Shown in pieces: positions 1 to 11,900 of a stretch of DNA of 64,000 bases. The notes beneath the pieces were generated by a model. It did not search any database. It was not told the DNA's origin and saw only the letters and a program-made list of their open reading frames with translations. The position numbers and the translations under genes were made by a program. The stretch is taken from contig OZ038527.1 of NCBI GenBank assembly GCA_964036665.1, positions 3,534,001-3,598,000 on the forward strand, written 5' to 3'. Origin of the DNA: Gordius sp. MW1. Taxonomy: Eukaryota; Nematomorpha; Gordioida; Gordea; Gordiidae. Every line of letters begins with the position of its first letter. The stretch's first letter is position 1.

Positions 1-965
1 CATAAACAACAACAGCAGTTAAAAACACTCAGTCTGCCTTGGATTTACTGTATATATAAGACCCAAATTGTTTAATTTAAATCCGAGCCATGCATCAATT
101 GGTGCGCCTTGCTTGCGGGGCATCCATTTTTTCGATTGAGTCCACGTAAATTAGCGTGGTACTTCTGAACAGGATAGTGTTCGTGCGAAGGCCTTAAAAC
201 CATCGGCACGATTACACAATTTTAAAAAAATTTGTGAGTGTAGTTTTTGGTGGATTTATAGCATGATCAAGCGCTGTCCGTTCATGAATAAAACCCGCTG
301 GCCGCTTTTAAGATGGACACCTAAATTCAGGAATTGTGAAACCGAATATACGCTAAACAGCTTCATTTTAGCTGACATACCTGCCAATACGGTAGTTCGT
401 TATTTCATCACTGTTATTCAATGAAGGAGCATTTACATTGGTATTTTCAATTCTAGATACAGCCATATCACTTCCCATATTCACATACTTGCAAACATAT
501 TTGATGCTTTTCACCGAGCTGCAGAACCGAACATTAATGTGAGCATTGAGTGTTTGGCACAGCAGAGGTGAATATGGTACCACCCAGATTGTCAATTTAA
601 ATGTCTGCGTCATTGATAGTTTTAATACATAATTGTCCGCCATTATCGGTACTTTTTCGACGATATATTGGATATCCGTCGACATGTGTGACCGTATCGT
701 TGGTGAAATCTTTAGGAAAACTTATTGTACATTTTCCATCTAACATGCAAGGCGGTAATCGAAAATATCCACATGAGCTATGAATAATGTTTGTAGTAAC
801 AATATCAAACAATAATTTATCAGTAGACGGATTTAAATTTCTGCATAAATTAAACTATCGATGTCTTCAGGACGTATTTTGTCGATGAACTAAATCAAAA
901 TGTGAGCATGTGCTAATCCCCGCATTTGCCACTGATTCGAATACATCCAGCAACGTGCGGGCCAA
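1..965 (-). pseudogene. Decayed Helitron Rep (replication initiator) fragment
   Basis: On the minus strand, reading down from about 960, a Helitron Rep region is recognisable: the HUH catalytic motif lies in RGLAHAHILI (about 945-900), followed by a conserved cysteine-containing block (about 830-600) and the SIKYVCKYV...GSDMAV block (about 510-440). It matches the better preserved Helitron Rep at 52.0-52.8 kb block for block. An in-frame TAG directly follows HAHILI, the frame shifts near 835 and near 600, and further stops occur below 367 (for example in NEAV*RI), so this copy cannot make a protein. The window edge truncates it. HUH Rep proteins nick and ligate DNA in rolling-circle transposition. 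The identification is firm; the outer limits are not. Confidence 0.8.
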
Positions 966-1411
966 ATCTTGTTGCTTGTATGTTAATAAATATAATACTT
1001 TTTATAAAAAGAATACTTCAGGCATTGGTATAGGGAAGGGGTTGTTTTCGGTTTAACACCTCCCATGATTTTCAATTTATACAATTTCTATATTGTATAT
1101 TTATTAAAAATATATATTTGTTAATTTACTTTTAATATTTTATTAATTTTACGCTATTGTCAATTAAAATTTTATGAAAAAAACATTTTATCCAAAAAAA
1201 AGTTACAAAAAAAATTTAACCTTGAAAATTTTATAACACCCCCTTGAGGAAATCCTAGTTACGCCTATGCCTTCAGCCCTTTTTATATATGAAAGATAAA
1301 TGATAACGTATTTTCGATAATTAGAATCATGTTTTTCTTAAAATTGGGTAACCCATTTAGTAGCAAACGCATTCCAAGCTTTGTTTTACTAATTGATAAT
1401 ATAAGGTCATA
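966..1411. other. No gene or recognised repeat seen
   Basis: AT-rich stretch between the Helitron fragment and the LTR element. I see no coding frame with family resemblance and no inverted or tandem repeat. Confidence 0.5.
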
Positions 1412-1416
1412 AGCAG

Positions 1417-1693
1417 TGTAGTGTAGCGGCATTCAAGGTTGCAATTTGAATACACGCAGTTTTCCTATACATGAGCGCTGTCACAGACATTTGATTATAC
1501 GCGTAGCCATTTGAATACACCTTAGTTTACACCGTACACTTAGTATCGCCTATTTGATAGCTACTTTTGTATATGTCCTTCGCTATGTGTATATAAAGCC
1601 CTATCTACCTAATAAAAGAGTCTCCCTGTCTCATGATGTAGTCTCTGGTTTAGGATCTGAGTTTAGTGTAATAACCCCGGCCACTTCGTTACA
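1417..1693 (+). repeat. 5' LTR of compact retrotransposon
   Basis: About 277 bp, TG...CA ended. A TATATAAAG box-like motif (about 1590) and AATAAAAGAG (about 1611) mark a likely internal promoter and poly(A) signal. Confidence 0.85.
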
Positions 1694-2148
1694 TTTGGCC
1701 ACGAGGAAAAACTTCTAAATCCAAAAATATTCTATAATGAGTGCTGCTAGTCTTTGTTAATCAGAATGACCAAGACGAAGCCAGATATGGATTCAAAATT
1801 CGAATCAAATTCCGGAAATTCTCTTGTGGATTTAAAATTCGAATCAAATTCAGGAAATTCTCTTGATAGGGTGTGGTAAACCAAACCACCTGGCTCGCGA
1901 TTGCTTGCCGTCAAGAACTATATCTGACTGGAAATACGATGATGCGGTAACGAAAGCTGAGATTGACGTTTTAATCAAGAGACAGAGAGACCTCCGGGTA
2001 AAAAATGACAGATCTCCAAGTTGAAGAGAAGGTCAAGTCCTTACGAAAGACAGTTACCTGACCTATGACGTACAACTGGGTGACAAAACTCAAGTGAAAC
2101 GGTGAGGTGCCAACTGTCAGATACCCTCAAGGTTAAAGGGTGGAGTAG

Positions 2149-2422
2149 TGTAATGTAGCGGCATTCAAGGTTGCAATTTACATACACGCGGTTTTCCTAT
2201 ACTTGAGCGCGGTCACAGACATTTGATTATACGCGTAGCCATTTAAATACAACTTAGTTTACACCGTACTTAGTATCGCTTATTTGATTGCTACTTTTAT
2301 ATATGTCCTTCGCTATGTGTATATAAAGCCCTATCTACCTAATAAAAGAGTCTCTCTGTCTCTTAATGTAGTCTCTGGTTTTGGATCTGAGTTTAGTGTT
2401 ATAACCCCGGCCACTCGTTACA
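2149..2422 (+). repeat. 3' LTR of compact retrotransposon
   Basis: About 274 bp, colinear with the 1417-1693 LTR with scattered substitutions and small indels. It is followed by the AGCAG target duplication. Confidence 0.85.
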
Positions 2423-2880
2423 AGCAGCAAATTTTATATCACTAGCTGTTTGAATTATTTGGCTTATCCCATAAATGTATTAGCGATATTAGCAAAAAAA
2501 ACCTTCCTTTAAAATTATCTAACATATCAATCTAAAAAATTTCGGTTTTATTATTCCATTTGTTTATTAGAAAAATTATATAAATTAATTTTTAGCTATT
2601 CCTTGTATTTAAGCCAATAGTAAAACATTTACATACTATATTACAACGACAAAATATAATAAACATGTGGGATTGCTGGACGCCTCAAAAAATTAGGGGC
2701 CACGCTTCTTTAAATGATTCTTGGTTGTGGCAAAAAGAATTAATGAATATTTTAAGAATTGAAAATCACAAAATATAATTTATATCTAGGGTGAATTCGG
2801 CAAGATGGTTTTAGGCAAGTTGATAGGGCACCAAAAAACTGATATCCTAAAATTTTTTGAAACTCGCATTAATTTGTCAG

Positions 2881-2903
2881 ATGTTGTGGCTATCATGACT
2901 TAA
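2881..2903 (+). promoter_or_regulatory. Two minimal upstream open frames before the GPAT start
   Basis: ATG at 2881 opens a five-codon frame (stop TGA at 2896-2898). ATG at 2895 opens ATG-ACT-TAA, ending 2 bases before the GPAT start at 2906. Whether the transcript includes them is unknown: a splice-acceptor-like TTTGTCAG ends at 2880, so a 5' UTR intron could end just here. Confidence 0.35.
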
Positions 2904-2905
2904 AT

Positions 2906-5900
2906 ATGATTGCAGCTCGTTTATTTGCTCCTATTTTGGCAATAGGATTATCTCCTATTGTGATATGTTTTTTTCTTGTAATTCTGATTACTTCTTCGGA
3001 TAAATCTTATGGGTTTAGAAGATTGTTTGTCAAGTTGTTACTCAGCTTATTTGAGGTTCGTATTTTAAACAGCATGTGTGCATTTTTAATATATTTTGTG
3101 TAAACTATATTAATCTAAATTATATACTTACATTGATGTAATAACATTAACTAAAAAGAAATGATTAATTACTGAATTTTTATTTTTTTTGCAATTAATC
3201 GCTGTTTTCATGAGCTGAAATGGTATTTTCTTGATCACCACATCAATTTCATATACATTAAAATGAATATATCATGTAACTAATTTTTATACAAGTTTTT
3301 AAAGGTCATATTATAAAATACTTGGACAAGGCTTTTGCCATTAATAATATTGTTTAAAGTTCCCATTTTTTAAATATAATTGAGTTATGTGAATACTATT
3401 TTTTACGCCTCACCCAATTTTCTATTCAACCTTTGTTAAAAATCAATGTTAATTTTTTTTAAATGTAGGTTTTAAAATAATGGCCTTTACTACCATATCA
3501 ATAAGCAATTTATAATACAGAGTAATTTAAATGATTGATTATTTTGATAGTAGCTAGTGTGACAAAAGTATATATCAAATAATTGTAGAAAGATAGGCCT
3601 GTTATTTTTTGGTGTTATAGCCAAGTCAATTTTCTCCTAGGCATTTATTAAAATTAATATTTAAGTAATCTAATTTAAACATAAGAAAAATACACGCAAT
3701 ATACAGTTTAAGATTTTGACACTTCCAAAGAATATTTTGACTAAATGTATAGTGATTAAAAAATATTTTAATTGCACTATTGCCAAAAATAAATTATTAA
3801 AAAATGTAAAATGTTACCAAAACAGAACTTTAATTTGTTGATAAACTCTTCTTTTAATAGACAGTAAGTTAATATCATAGTTAAAGAATTTGTCATTGTC
3901 ACTTTCCTTATGGTTGCACTTTTACAACTCTATTACGCAATTTTAAACCATTTCCTATTTATTTTATTTTAACATTTCACATTTATTTCTACCTTATTTG
4001 ATTTCCTGTTGCATTTTCAACTATTTTTTTTTTGTTAATTTGAAACACCAAGCAAGTTAAATTTATAACTATATCTTTTATACATTTGAGTTTGCAATTG
4101 TTTACAATTATGTGTGCCGTATACATAATTGACTTAAATAATGTGATAAGATGGTCAAAATTTTTTATTTTAGTAAGGATGACTTAATTTAGTTATCATT
4201 GCCATTATTCCCCTAATAATCAATAATAAAATTTACTCACTTTCTATAAAACTCTTTTTACTTGGAAACAAGCAGTGTTTAAATGTTTGCTTTAAGTTTA
4301 AAATGAAGTAATTTCTCAAGTTTTTTGATCTTTATTTCAGTCACGTATAGTATAATTAATTTAAGCTAAGTGGTTCTCCCCTGTCTGTTTACATTAAAGA
4401 CCAATCACATAATTTCATGTTAATATAAAAGTGTACCATACCAAAAACTTTGCAAAGTAATTAGGTAATTAAGCATTTTAATTTTTAAAAAATCTAAAAA
4501 TGGTAAAAAAATTTTTTTTGAAGTTTATTTGTGCAAAGACGAAATCACACATATAAACAAAAAGAAAAAGGACTACAGAGATCTAAAAAATTTTAAGGGG
4601 CCAAGCCAAACGTTTGCATATAATTGAAATTGTATATACAAGAAACTCAAGTTATAAAAAAACAACTGGTATTTCTAGATCTCAGGGAATTTGATTGAAA
4701 AAGTTAGTTTTTTCTAAATTTATATATTATTGTTTCATATAGTGTATTTATACAATTTTTGCTGTAAAAATAGCCTTAAATAACAAAGTTGCCATATAAA
4801 ACAAAATATTTCACCATTCAAGGTAAAAAAGTGAAAACGAGCCACTAGGTCCTTATTTTATGGAACATTTTTGCCATATTTTGTGTAACCAGCTTTTATT
4901 GTAAGGATTAAAGACTAGGGCATAGAGTGAAAAAAACGGCTGGGTTTTGTTTGTTCGACTTCTATTCAACTCAGACTAACGCTGGTCTGTTTTTTAAATT
5001 TCGACTAAGAGTCGACTAAGAAAATCAGACCAAAAACCTTTGTTTATGTTTAGTCGACAAAAATCAAAAGTCGACCAAACGAAACCCAGCCGTTTTTAGA
5101 ACATGACTAGTGAGATTGACGTAGACCACATGTGGCTCTGCTATTTAGACAACGGAAACTAACCAGGCACAAAATAGCTTAATAAATGGCATATATAGTA
5201 TAAGTTGTGACGTTTAACGCTTTTAAAATATGATATAGTTGAAGATATTGGCTATAATATAAACGCGTTCAAAATAAGCGGCCTTGTGGGGCAGTTTACT
5301 AGTGTTGTAAAAACGGTTGGGTGTTGTTTAGTCGACTAAAATCAGCTGATTAAGGTTTTTTTGGTCTGTATTTCTTAATCGACCCCTAGGCTTAGTCTAA
5401 ATTTGAAAAACAGACCAGTTTAAATTTTAATAAGATTTTTGACTTTAGCTAGTTTGGCTCGCCCTCGGTCATTAAGCAGGACCAACAAGACCAACTTTCT
5501 CATAGGGCCATAACAATTTTTTGTGAGCTGTGGCCTTACATAAAGAATCTCATTAATTCTATTAAAGAAATTAAAGGACTACCAGATTTTATTTTATACT
5601 CCATCTTGGTTGGTTTGGTACACTTCAAAATGGCGTCCAGCAACACGATTAACCACTATACCGTTGCTCAATCCATTTCCCTCATTTAAATTTTAAGTTT
5701 TTTTTTACTAGACGGTTGGTTATAAGGAGAGTTGTAACAGTAAACATCTGGCTGGATAATTAACTTATTTAGGTGTTTGACTCGGCTCGGGGCATAATTG
5801 CCTTTCACTTTCTCGTGGCATAAAGGACGCTCATTCACCAAAAAGTTTATACTTTTGCCGCTTTATCTAGAAAAATCCCTGGTTTTTCATCATTCGCTCG

Positions 5901-8900
5901 ATATTTAATGCCATTTCAATGGTTATTATTAGTGTTGTGAAACCTGCTGGGTTATGTTTGGTCTATCTTTGGTTTGGTTGACTAAACGTAAACAGCCTAA
6001 AGGTTTTTTGGTCTGATTTGTCTAAGTGTAGCCAAAGGTCGCCTAAACAAAACCCAGCCAATTGGCCCTATTGAAGTAAATACGTTTTCACTGGTTAAAT
6101 GCCTTTGAATACAGGCCCGGGGTGTTGCTTAAATTTCGTACATAAACTTTTAATTGCTGTGCAATTTGTGGGCCCGCTTTTGGTTGTTCCTCTCCGTCCT
6201 GTCCTGTACAACTTTTAATTTTCAAGTAATTGCCGCGGAAACTTGTACGGGGTTTTAATAGCCGTGGACTTATGTTTTAACATTAATGCTTTATACTTTA
6301 TCTTTTTCTCATTCCCCCCGTGTCTTCTCCCAGCTATCCATCTTTCTTCCGTCGCGATTATTGATTTAATGGCAAGAGCCAACGAAATGCCAAACCAATA
6401 AAAACTTTTATTGATTCTTCTTCCTCTAAAACTATCTCCCCGTTTTGAGTCGCAAATTTTTGCCACATCTTCACTTTAAAATCATCAAAAAATTTATAAC
6501 TGATCTGAAATTTTTTTTTAAAAATTAAATTTAAGGCAAATATGCCACATCTCCACTTTAAAATTTTAAACTGACCTTTTAAAAGTTTTAAAAATATTCG
6601 TAGCGATAGCGAATTATGGTTTATGAGTCGTTTAGATAGATTAAAAGGGTTGAATAATTAAGCCCATGGTATTCGTGATTGTTGTGATACTGATAAGCTT
6701 GATTTTGCCTAAGATTAGCTCCTACCATATGGCTTATGTAGGCAAATGGGTCAGCAAGTGTTACGGGATGCAATAAATGATTTGACGATTTTTATCTTTT
6801 TTTCAAATATATTAATCAATTAAACGTTGTTGTATTATTGATTTTAATTTCCTACCATGTAGTTAGTTGACTACACTCTACCACCACCCCCTTACGCTTT
6901 TTTCTGAAGCAAAATAACTTATTTTAATCATTTTTGTGAACGAAAGTCATAATTATTATATTAGAACTAGAGGTGTGCACGGATCAAATTTTTTTGATCC
7001 GATCCGATCCGACGGGTTTTTGAAAAATTTTATATCCATCCGATCCGATCCGAGTTTTTTAAAATCTAGATCCGATCCGATCCGAGTTTTTTAAAATCTA
7101 AATACGATCCGATCCGAAATTTTTAAATTAAAATTTTACGAACATAACTTTTTAATGATGATTAAATTCAAACTACATAAAAATAAGGTATAGCAATTTT
7201 AATAGAATAGACCTGAAATAAATATAAATGTTATTTGACTAATTCCATATTATTATATAAAAATAATAAAGAATCTAAATTTTCTGATTTAATTCGGGGA
7301 AAGGAGCTACGCGTGTGCCTTAAGGAAAGGGGAGATTGTGATTGATAATTTTCGGAGTTGAGTTGAGTTGAGATAGAAAGAGATGCGTATGCTAAAAAGG
7401 AAACGGGAGATGCTGATTTATCATTGACACTAGCTCCTTTCTCGCCAAACAAGAAAGTCTAGCTAGGGAAAAACGCTAGGGAAATACTGATAAATATATT
7501 AGGGTAAGTAAGGTGAGAGGTGGTATTGGGCATCAAAAATGGTAAAGTAAAAAAAGAATGCAAAGATAATTATGAAAAGGTATACTAAAAATTATTCATT
7601 TAATTAATTAGAACTTATTATTGTTTATTTTAAATTTGAAAATCCGATCCGACTAAAATAAAATGTTGATCCGATCCGACTTCCAAAATTAAAATGTTGA
7701 TCCGATCCGTCCGAATCCGAGTTCGGACGGATCGGATGTCGGATCGGATTGATCCGTGCACACCTCTAATTAGAACACACGTCTTAAATAATTGATTAAT
7801 ATAAACGAATTCGCGTGGGCAGTTTTATCCCCCAAAAAATGTTAGACCCAAAAACGTGCCATTACGTTTGGTTCGGGGCTTGGTCTCTAAAATAACAATG
7901 TTTTGCTCAAATTACCGGCCTTAACGGTCTCTTGTTAGATTCGGTATTTCAATTTTCAATAGACAACAAATACAACGAACACATATGGTTTATGTTCCAG
8001 TAGTAGTGCTGTAAAAACGGCTGGGTTTCGTTTGGTCGACCTTTAGTTTATTTAAGACTGTCTGTTTTTTAAATCTCGACTAAGACTATTGGTCGACTAA
8101 GGAAAAAGGGACCAAAAAATCTTTCGGTTGCCTATGTTTAGTCGACTAAAATCGAAGTAAGGCCAACGAAACCGAGCCCTTTTTACAACACTATCCAGTA
8201 GGATTCGGAACATTAGTTTAAATTATTATTATTTGTGCTCGCTATATTCGATAAAACAGACCTCGGGCATTGTAAAATACGTGATGCTCGTCATTATGGG
8301 CGCGTAGCCAGCATTGGGATTAGAGGGGGCAATAATGATTTAGGGAGGGGCAAAATGATTAAAATTTTGTAAAATTTTAGCAATAATTGTAAAAAAGGTG
8401 TAACAAATTTTTGGATATAGAGGGGGGCAGTTTCATATTTTTTACCTATTCTCATACAAAACTTCGTAATGTTAACATGACGTTGTTTGGTTCTTAGTGG
8501 GCCAGTCAATTGCAGAATGAAGAAGACCAATACAATAGCCATTACGACGAGCGCGATGTGGGCATTTCTGCTGGTGATAGGAAGAAGGGGCAACGCAAGC
8601 CTTCTCAACCTCCTCTCCCCCTCGACAAACGAGATGGGTTCGCTAAAAACTTTACTAGGAGCAGTAGTAATGGGCAGATCATGGGACCCGCTGGGTTGCG
8701 CGATAATGGAGCCGTCTGTGGCCCCATGAGGCCCAACAAAAATTGTACCTTTTTTTTGCACACTCATCAAAGGAATTTGAAATTTTTTCGCTGGTTATCC
8801 AACTATTTTTTGTGTGTGTTTTGTTTGGTCGACCTTCTTTGGTTTAAGTAAACTAAACAACATTAACAGGCCAAAGATTTTTTGATCTGTTTTTTTAATC

Positions 8901-11900
8901 GCATAAATAGACCAAACGTTTCAGTCAACTAAAACTCAAGGTCCCCAAACAAAACCAGCCGTTTTTATAACACTAGTGTCTACGTCTAGTAATATTTTTT
9001 ACGGCTTTGAAATTTGGTCCGTATACCGTCGTTTATAGTGTCGAAGTCGAGTTTGTTTGTTTGTTTATCAGGACTTTTTTCTAAACTTCTTGCATTTTTT
9101 ATGATGATATCCCTTCCCTATCAGAGGTCAGATTTGTTTTAATATTTTTGCCCGAACCCGGCCCGGCCCGATTTTATAACTAAATTGCCCACCCGAACAC
9201 TTCTATAAGTCCGTCCCGCCGGCCTGAATCATCTCAGCTGCCCGAAATAATGATTTTTTACAATAGTAATAACGTTATCATATTTTCCAAAATTTTTAAA
9301 TTTTATTCTCGATTTTTTGGATAAGAGCTACGATTTATAAATAATATATACAAACCAATGAAAAAGTGACAAAATAACTGACGAAAATAAAATAATAAAC
9401 TATATTAAAAATCTCATAAAGCCCGAATCCTGCTATGGTGCCCGACCCTTCTCGTAGACCGGGCGGGCAAGGTCAAGCAGCGGGCCGGGCTCTTCTTTTT
9501 TCTGATTATTATGCTGTAGGTGTAGGCATTGACGTAAAGCTATCGGTTCACTACGTCGCCTTTAATAAAATATGCTGCGAAAAAGCGCATGTCTTTGATC
9601 ATAATCAATGCTAGTACAACTCTTTCATCTAAAGGCATTGTTTAGTCATAATGCCATATGTTGGTTCCATTTTCAAACAAAATTAATTAAATTATGCGGA
9701 AAAATGGTTTCTAAAATTTTCTTTGTCCCTCCGTGCCAAACTTTCATTGAAAATTGCTACATTTTTGACTTTATTCCTTTCGTCTAATGCCTAGCAATTT
9801 TTATCCTCTCCAAACATTTTAATTTAGTTGACTATTTGGTGTAGTCTGTAGCCAGGATTGGAATTAGAGGGGGGCAATAATGATTTAGTGAAGGGCAAAA
9901 GATCATTTTTAAAATTTTAATCATAATTTAAATAAATTTCAACAAATTTTATGATTTAAAGGGGGGTAGCCGCCGCCCCCCCCCCCCCCCCCCTGGCCCA
10001 TGTAATGAGTTATATGCTATTTAATTAGTTTCTCTGGTTCATCCTTTAGGGTAAAATAGCCATAATTTTCCACATTCTTTGCTCTTTTTTTGAACTTTTA
10101 TGCCTTTGTTTACGTTAATTACTAAATTTTAGCATCTTCTCGTACCAAAACTAAATTGTACAAATTTGGTATATATGCTTTCAGGCAAGCCTTTCAAGAC
10201 AGCTTCGCGACCTTGTCAACTGCAGCAAATAATGATATGTATGTATCTTGATTTGTTTTCACAACTTTTTCAAATGTCACATGTCCAATCTCGTTGTCGC
10301 GCGATGATTAATTAAAATGTGACATTCGAAAGCTTTTGAGAAAGAATTAGCCCTTAGCTTTTACTAAAGTGGCGTTTTTTGTTTTTGAACTCCTGTCTCG
10401 CCAAAAACCACTTAGGTGTCACAAAAGTTGAGTGTTAATCTAGCCAAAAATATATAACATTTTAGTTTTAAATGAAAAATATTTTATTTAGTCAGTTCAA
10501 GTTTCGAAAGTACAAAATAGCTTGTTAGTCTTCTTTTTTAACAATTATTTGGTCCCATATTCGTGGTGTTTGTTTCGATGAGTTTCTTCAATCTTGATCG
10601 GGTAAGTGCCATGTATTGACTAATTTTTTTATAACTTTGTCGACTTGCCCTTTCCACGTGACACGAGGTCGTCCTCTTCCTCTCTTCCCCAGTACCCCCC
10701 ATGTCCAGTTCTTTTTTAGACTTACATCATTCGTCTCTCTTCTTGGTATACGCCCATACCACCTAGCCAATTTTCGTTAATCGTGTCCGCCATAGGTTTA
10801 CAACCTATTTTTGTCGTGAGAAAGTCATTCTTCATATTGCCGAGCTTAGTATACCCCGCACTCTACCGTCCTATTCTCATCTCCTTGACTAGTAATAGTA
10901 TAGATTTAAAAATAGTTTGAACCATTTCAACCGCTATATCATGTTAAAATGTGCAAAAAGATTTTAGTAAAAGGATTAAATCGCTTGAATAAGCTCTAGC
11001 AATCTATTCATCTATCTGCATAGCGTAAACTCGGTATTTCACTCACAAAAAAATTCGAAAAAATTCGTTTGAAATGATATTTTAAAATTTCGGTAAAATG
11101 CTTAATTAAATTGTGCAATATGTATGTATCGTCAGTGTTGTAAAACGGCTGGGTTTTGTTTGGTCAAACCTTTTGTCTATTTAAGTTTAGTCGACTAAAA
11201 CCGAAGATCGACCAAACAAAACCCAGCCGTTCTTACAACAATAATTTTTACTATAACCTCTCTGCCTGATAGCTTTTCTTACACAGAGTTATTTAATTGA
11301 CCACTAGAGCTAGCTAGGGTACATCTAAGTTTAAAAAATTTTCACCATTTCCCAAAATTTAGAATTTAACTTAGATTCGAATAACACATATATATTTCTT
11401 TAACGCCATAATAATTAAATGATTATGTCCATTTTCTTACACACCGCCACCCTTTTATATTGCGTAAAAAGGCGACCTTTGTTATGTTATTTTCCGTCTA
11501 GCCTTTACCCGAAGTTTCCTAATCGAAAAGGGTGCAGCCACCGTAGGTCCCAACACCCCAATTCCCTACCAAAAGCCCGAGCCCGAACCCAAGGGAGATG
11601 CTTTCGACAATGGTGTTGTCGACGGTGGGATTAGCTTTGGCATCGATAAAACCTTGACACAACCAGACAGACCACGACCTGAACCCTCAGCACTAGCAAA
11701 TTTTGCTGGACCCGATCATGTAGATTCCTCGTTGTCACCAGCCTCTGCCCGCAGGCATAGGGCTAGTATACAGTTAATTAAGGAGGATTTTCAAGTGTAC
11801 CACGTCTTGGATTACATTAAGTTCGGCATGGAAGTAAGAAGGCTATTAGTTGTTTCACTACTGTTTATCCTCATTATTTCATTGGACGGGTCGCAAATTT

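Larger units (their letters stand above)
1417..2422 (+). mobile_element. Compact LTR retrotransposon (TRIM-like), non-autonomous
   Basis: Two near-identical terminal repeats (1417-1693 and 2149-2422) begin TGTAGTG/TGTAATG and end CGTTACA. They are flanked by a perfect 5-bp duplication AGCAG (1412-1416 and 2423-2427). A primer-binding-like TTTGGCCACGAGG directly follows the left LTR, and a purine-rich tract (about 2135-2148) directly precedes the right LTR. The roughly 455-bp interior has no protease, reverse transcriptase or integrase. It keeps only a short open frame from 1768 (about 37 codons) with an internal near-duplication, and short frames after it. Size and structure fit a terminal-repeat retrotransposon in miniature. 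LTR identity looks high, suggesting fairly recent insertion. Confidence 0.85.
3056..11530 (+). other. GPAT intron 1, 8.5 kb, repeat-filled
   Basis: GT donor after GAG (3056) and AG acceptor at 11529-11530. From 3060 to 4920 I see only AT-rich sequence without repeats or genes. The rest carries family B copies, a D end, a hAT element, family A copies, an antisense open frame, an E repeat and a LINE tail, listed separately. Confidence 0.7.

Noticed and set aside
5640..5930. Possible gene between family B copies
   Set aside because: Slightly higher GC but stops in all frames and no domain resemblance.
6215..6466. 83-residue minus-strand open frame as a gene
   Set aside because: It overlaps a family D end, has no recognisable domain and no splice or context support.
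7231..7452. Minus-strand open frame inside the family C hAT element
   Set aside because: No transposase motif. The interior of a non-autonomous element and AT-rich by composition.
11419..11634. Open frame covering GPAT exon 2 in another frame
   Set aside because: The frame ending at 11,833 joins smoothly to exon 3 (EDEVTQRF); the other frame does not.
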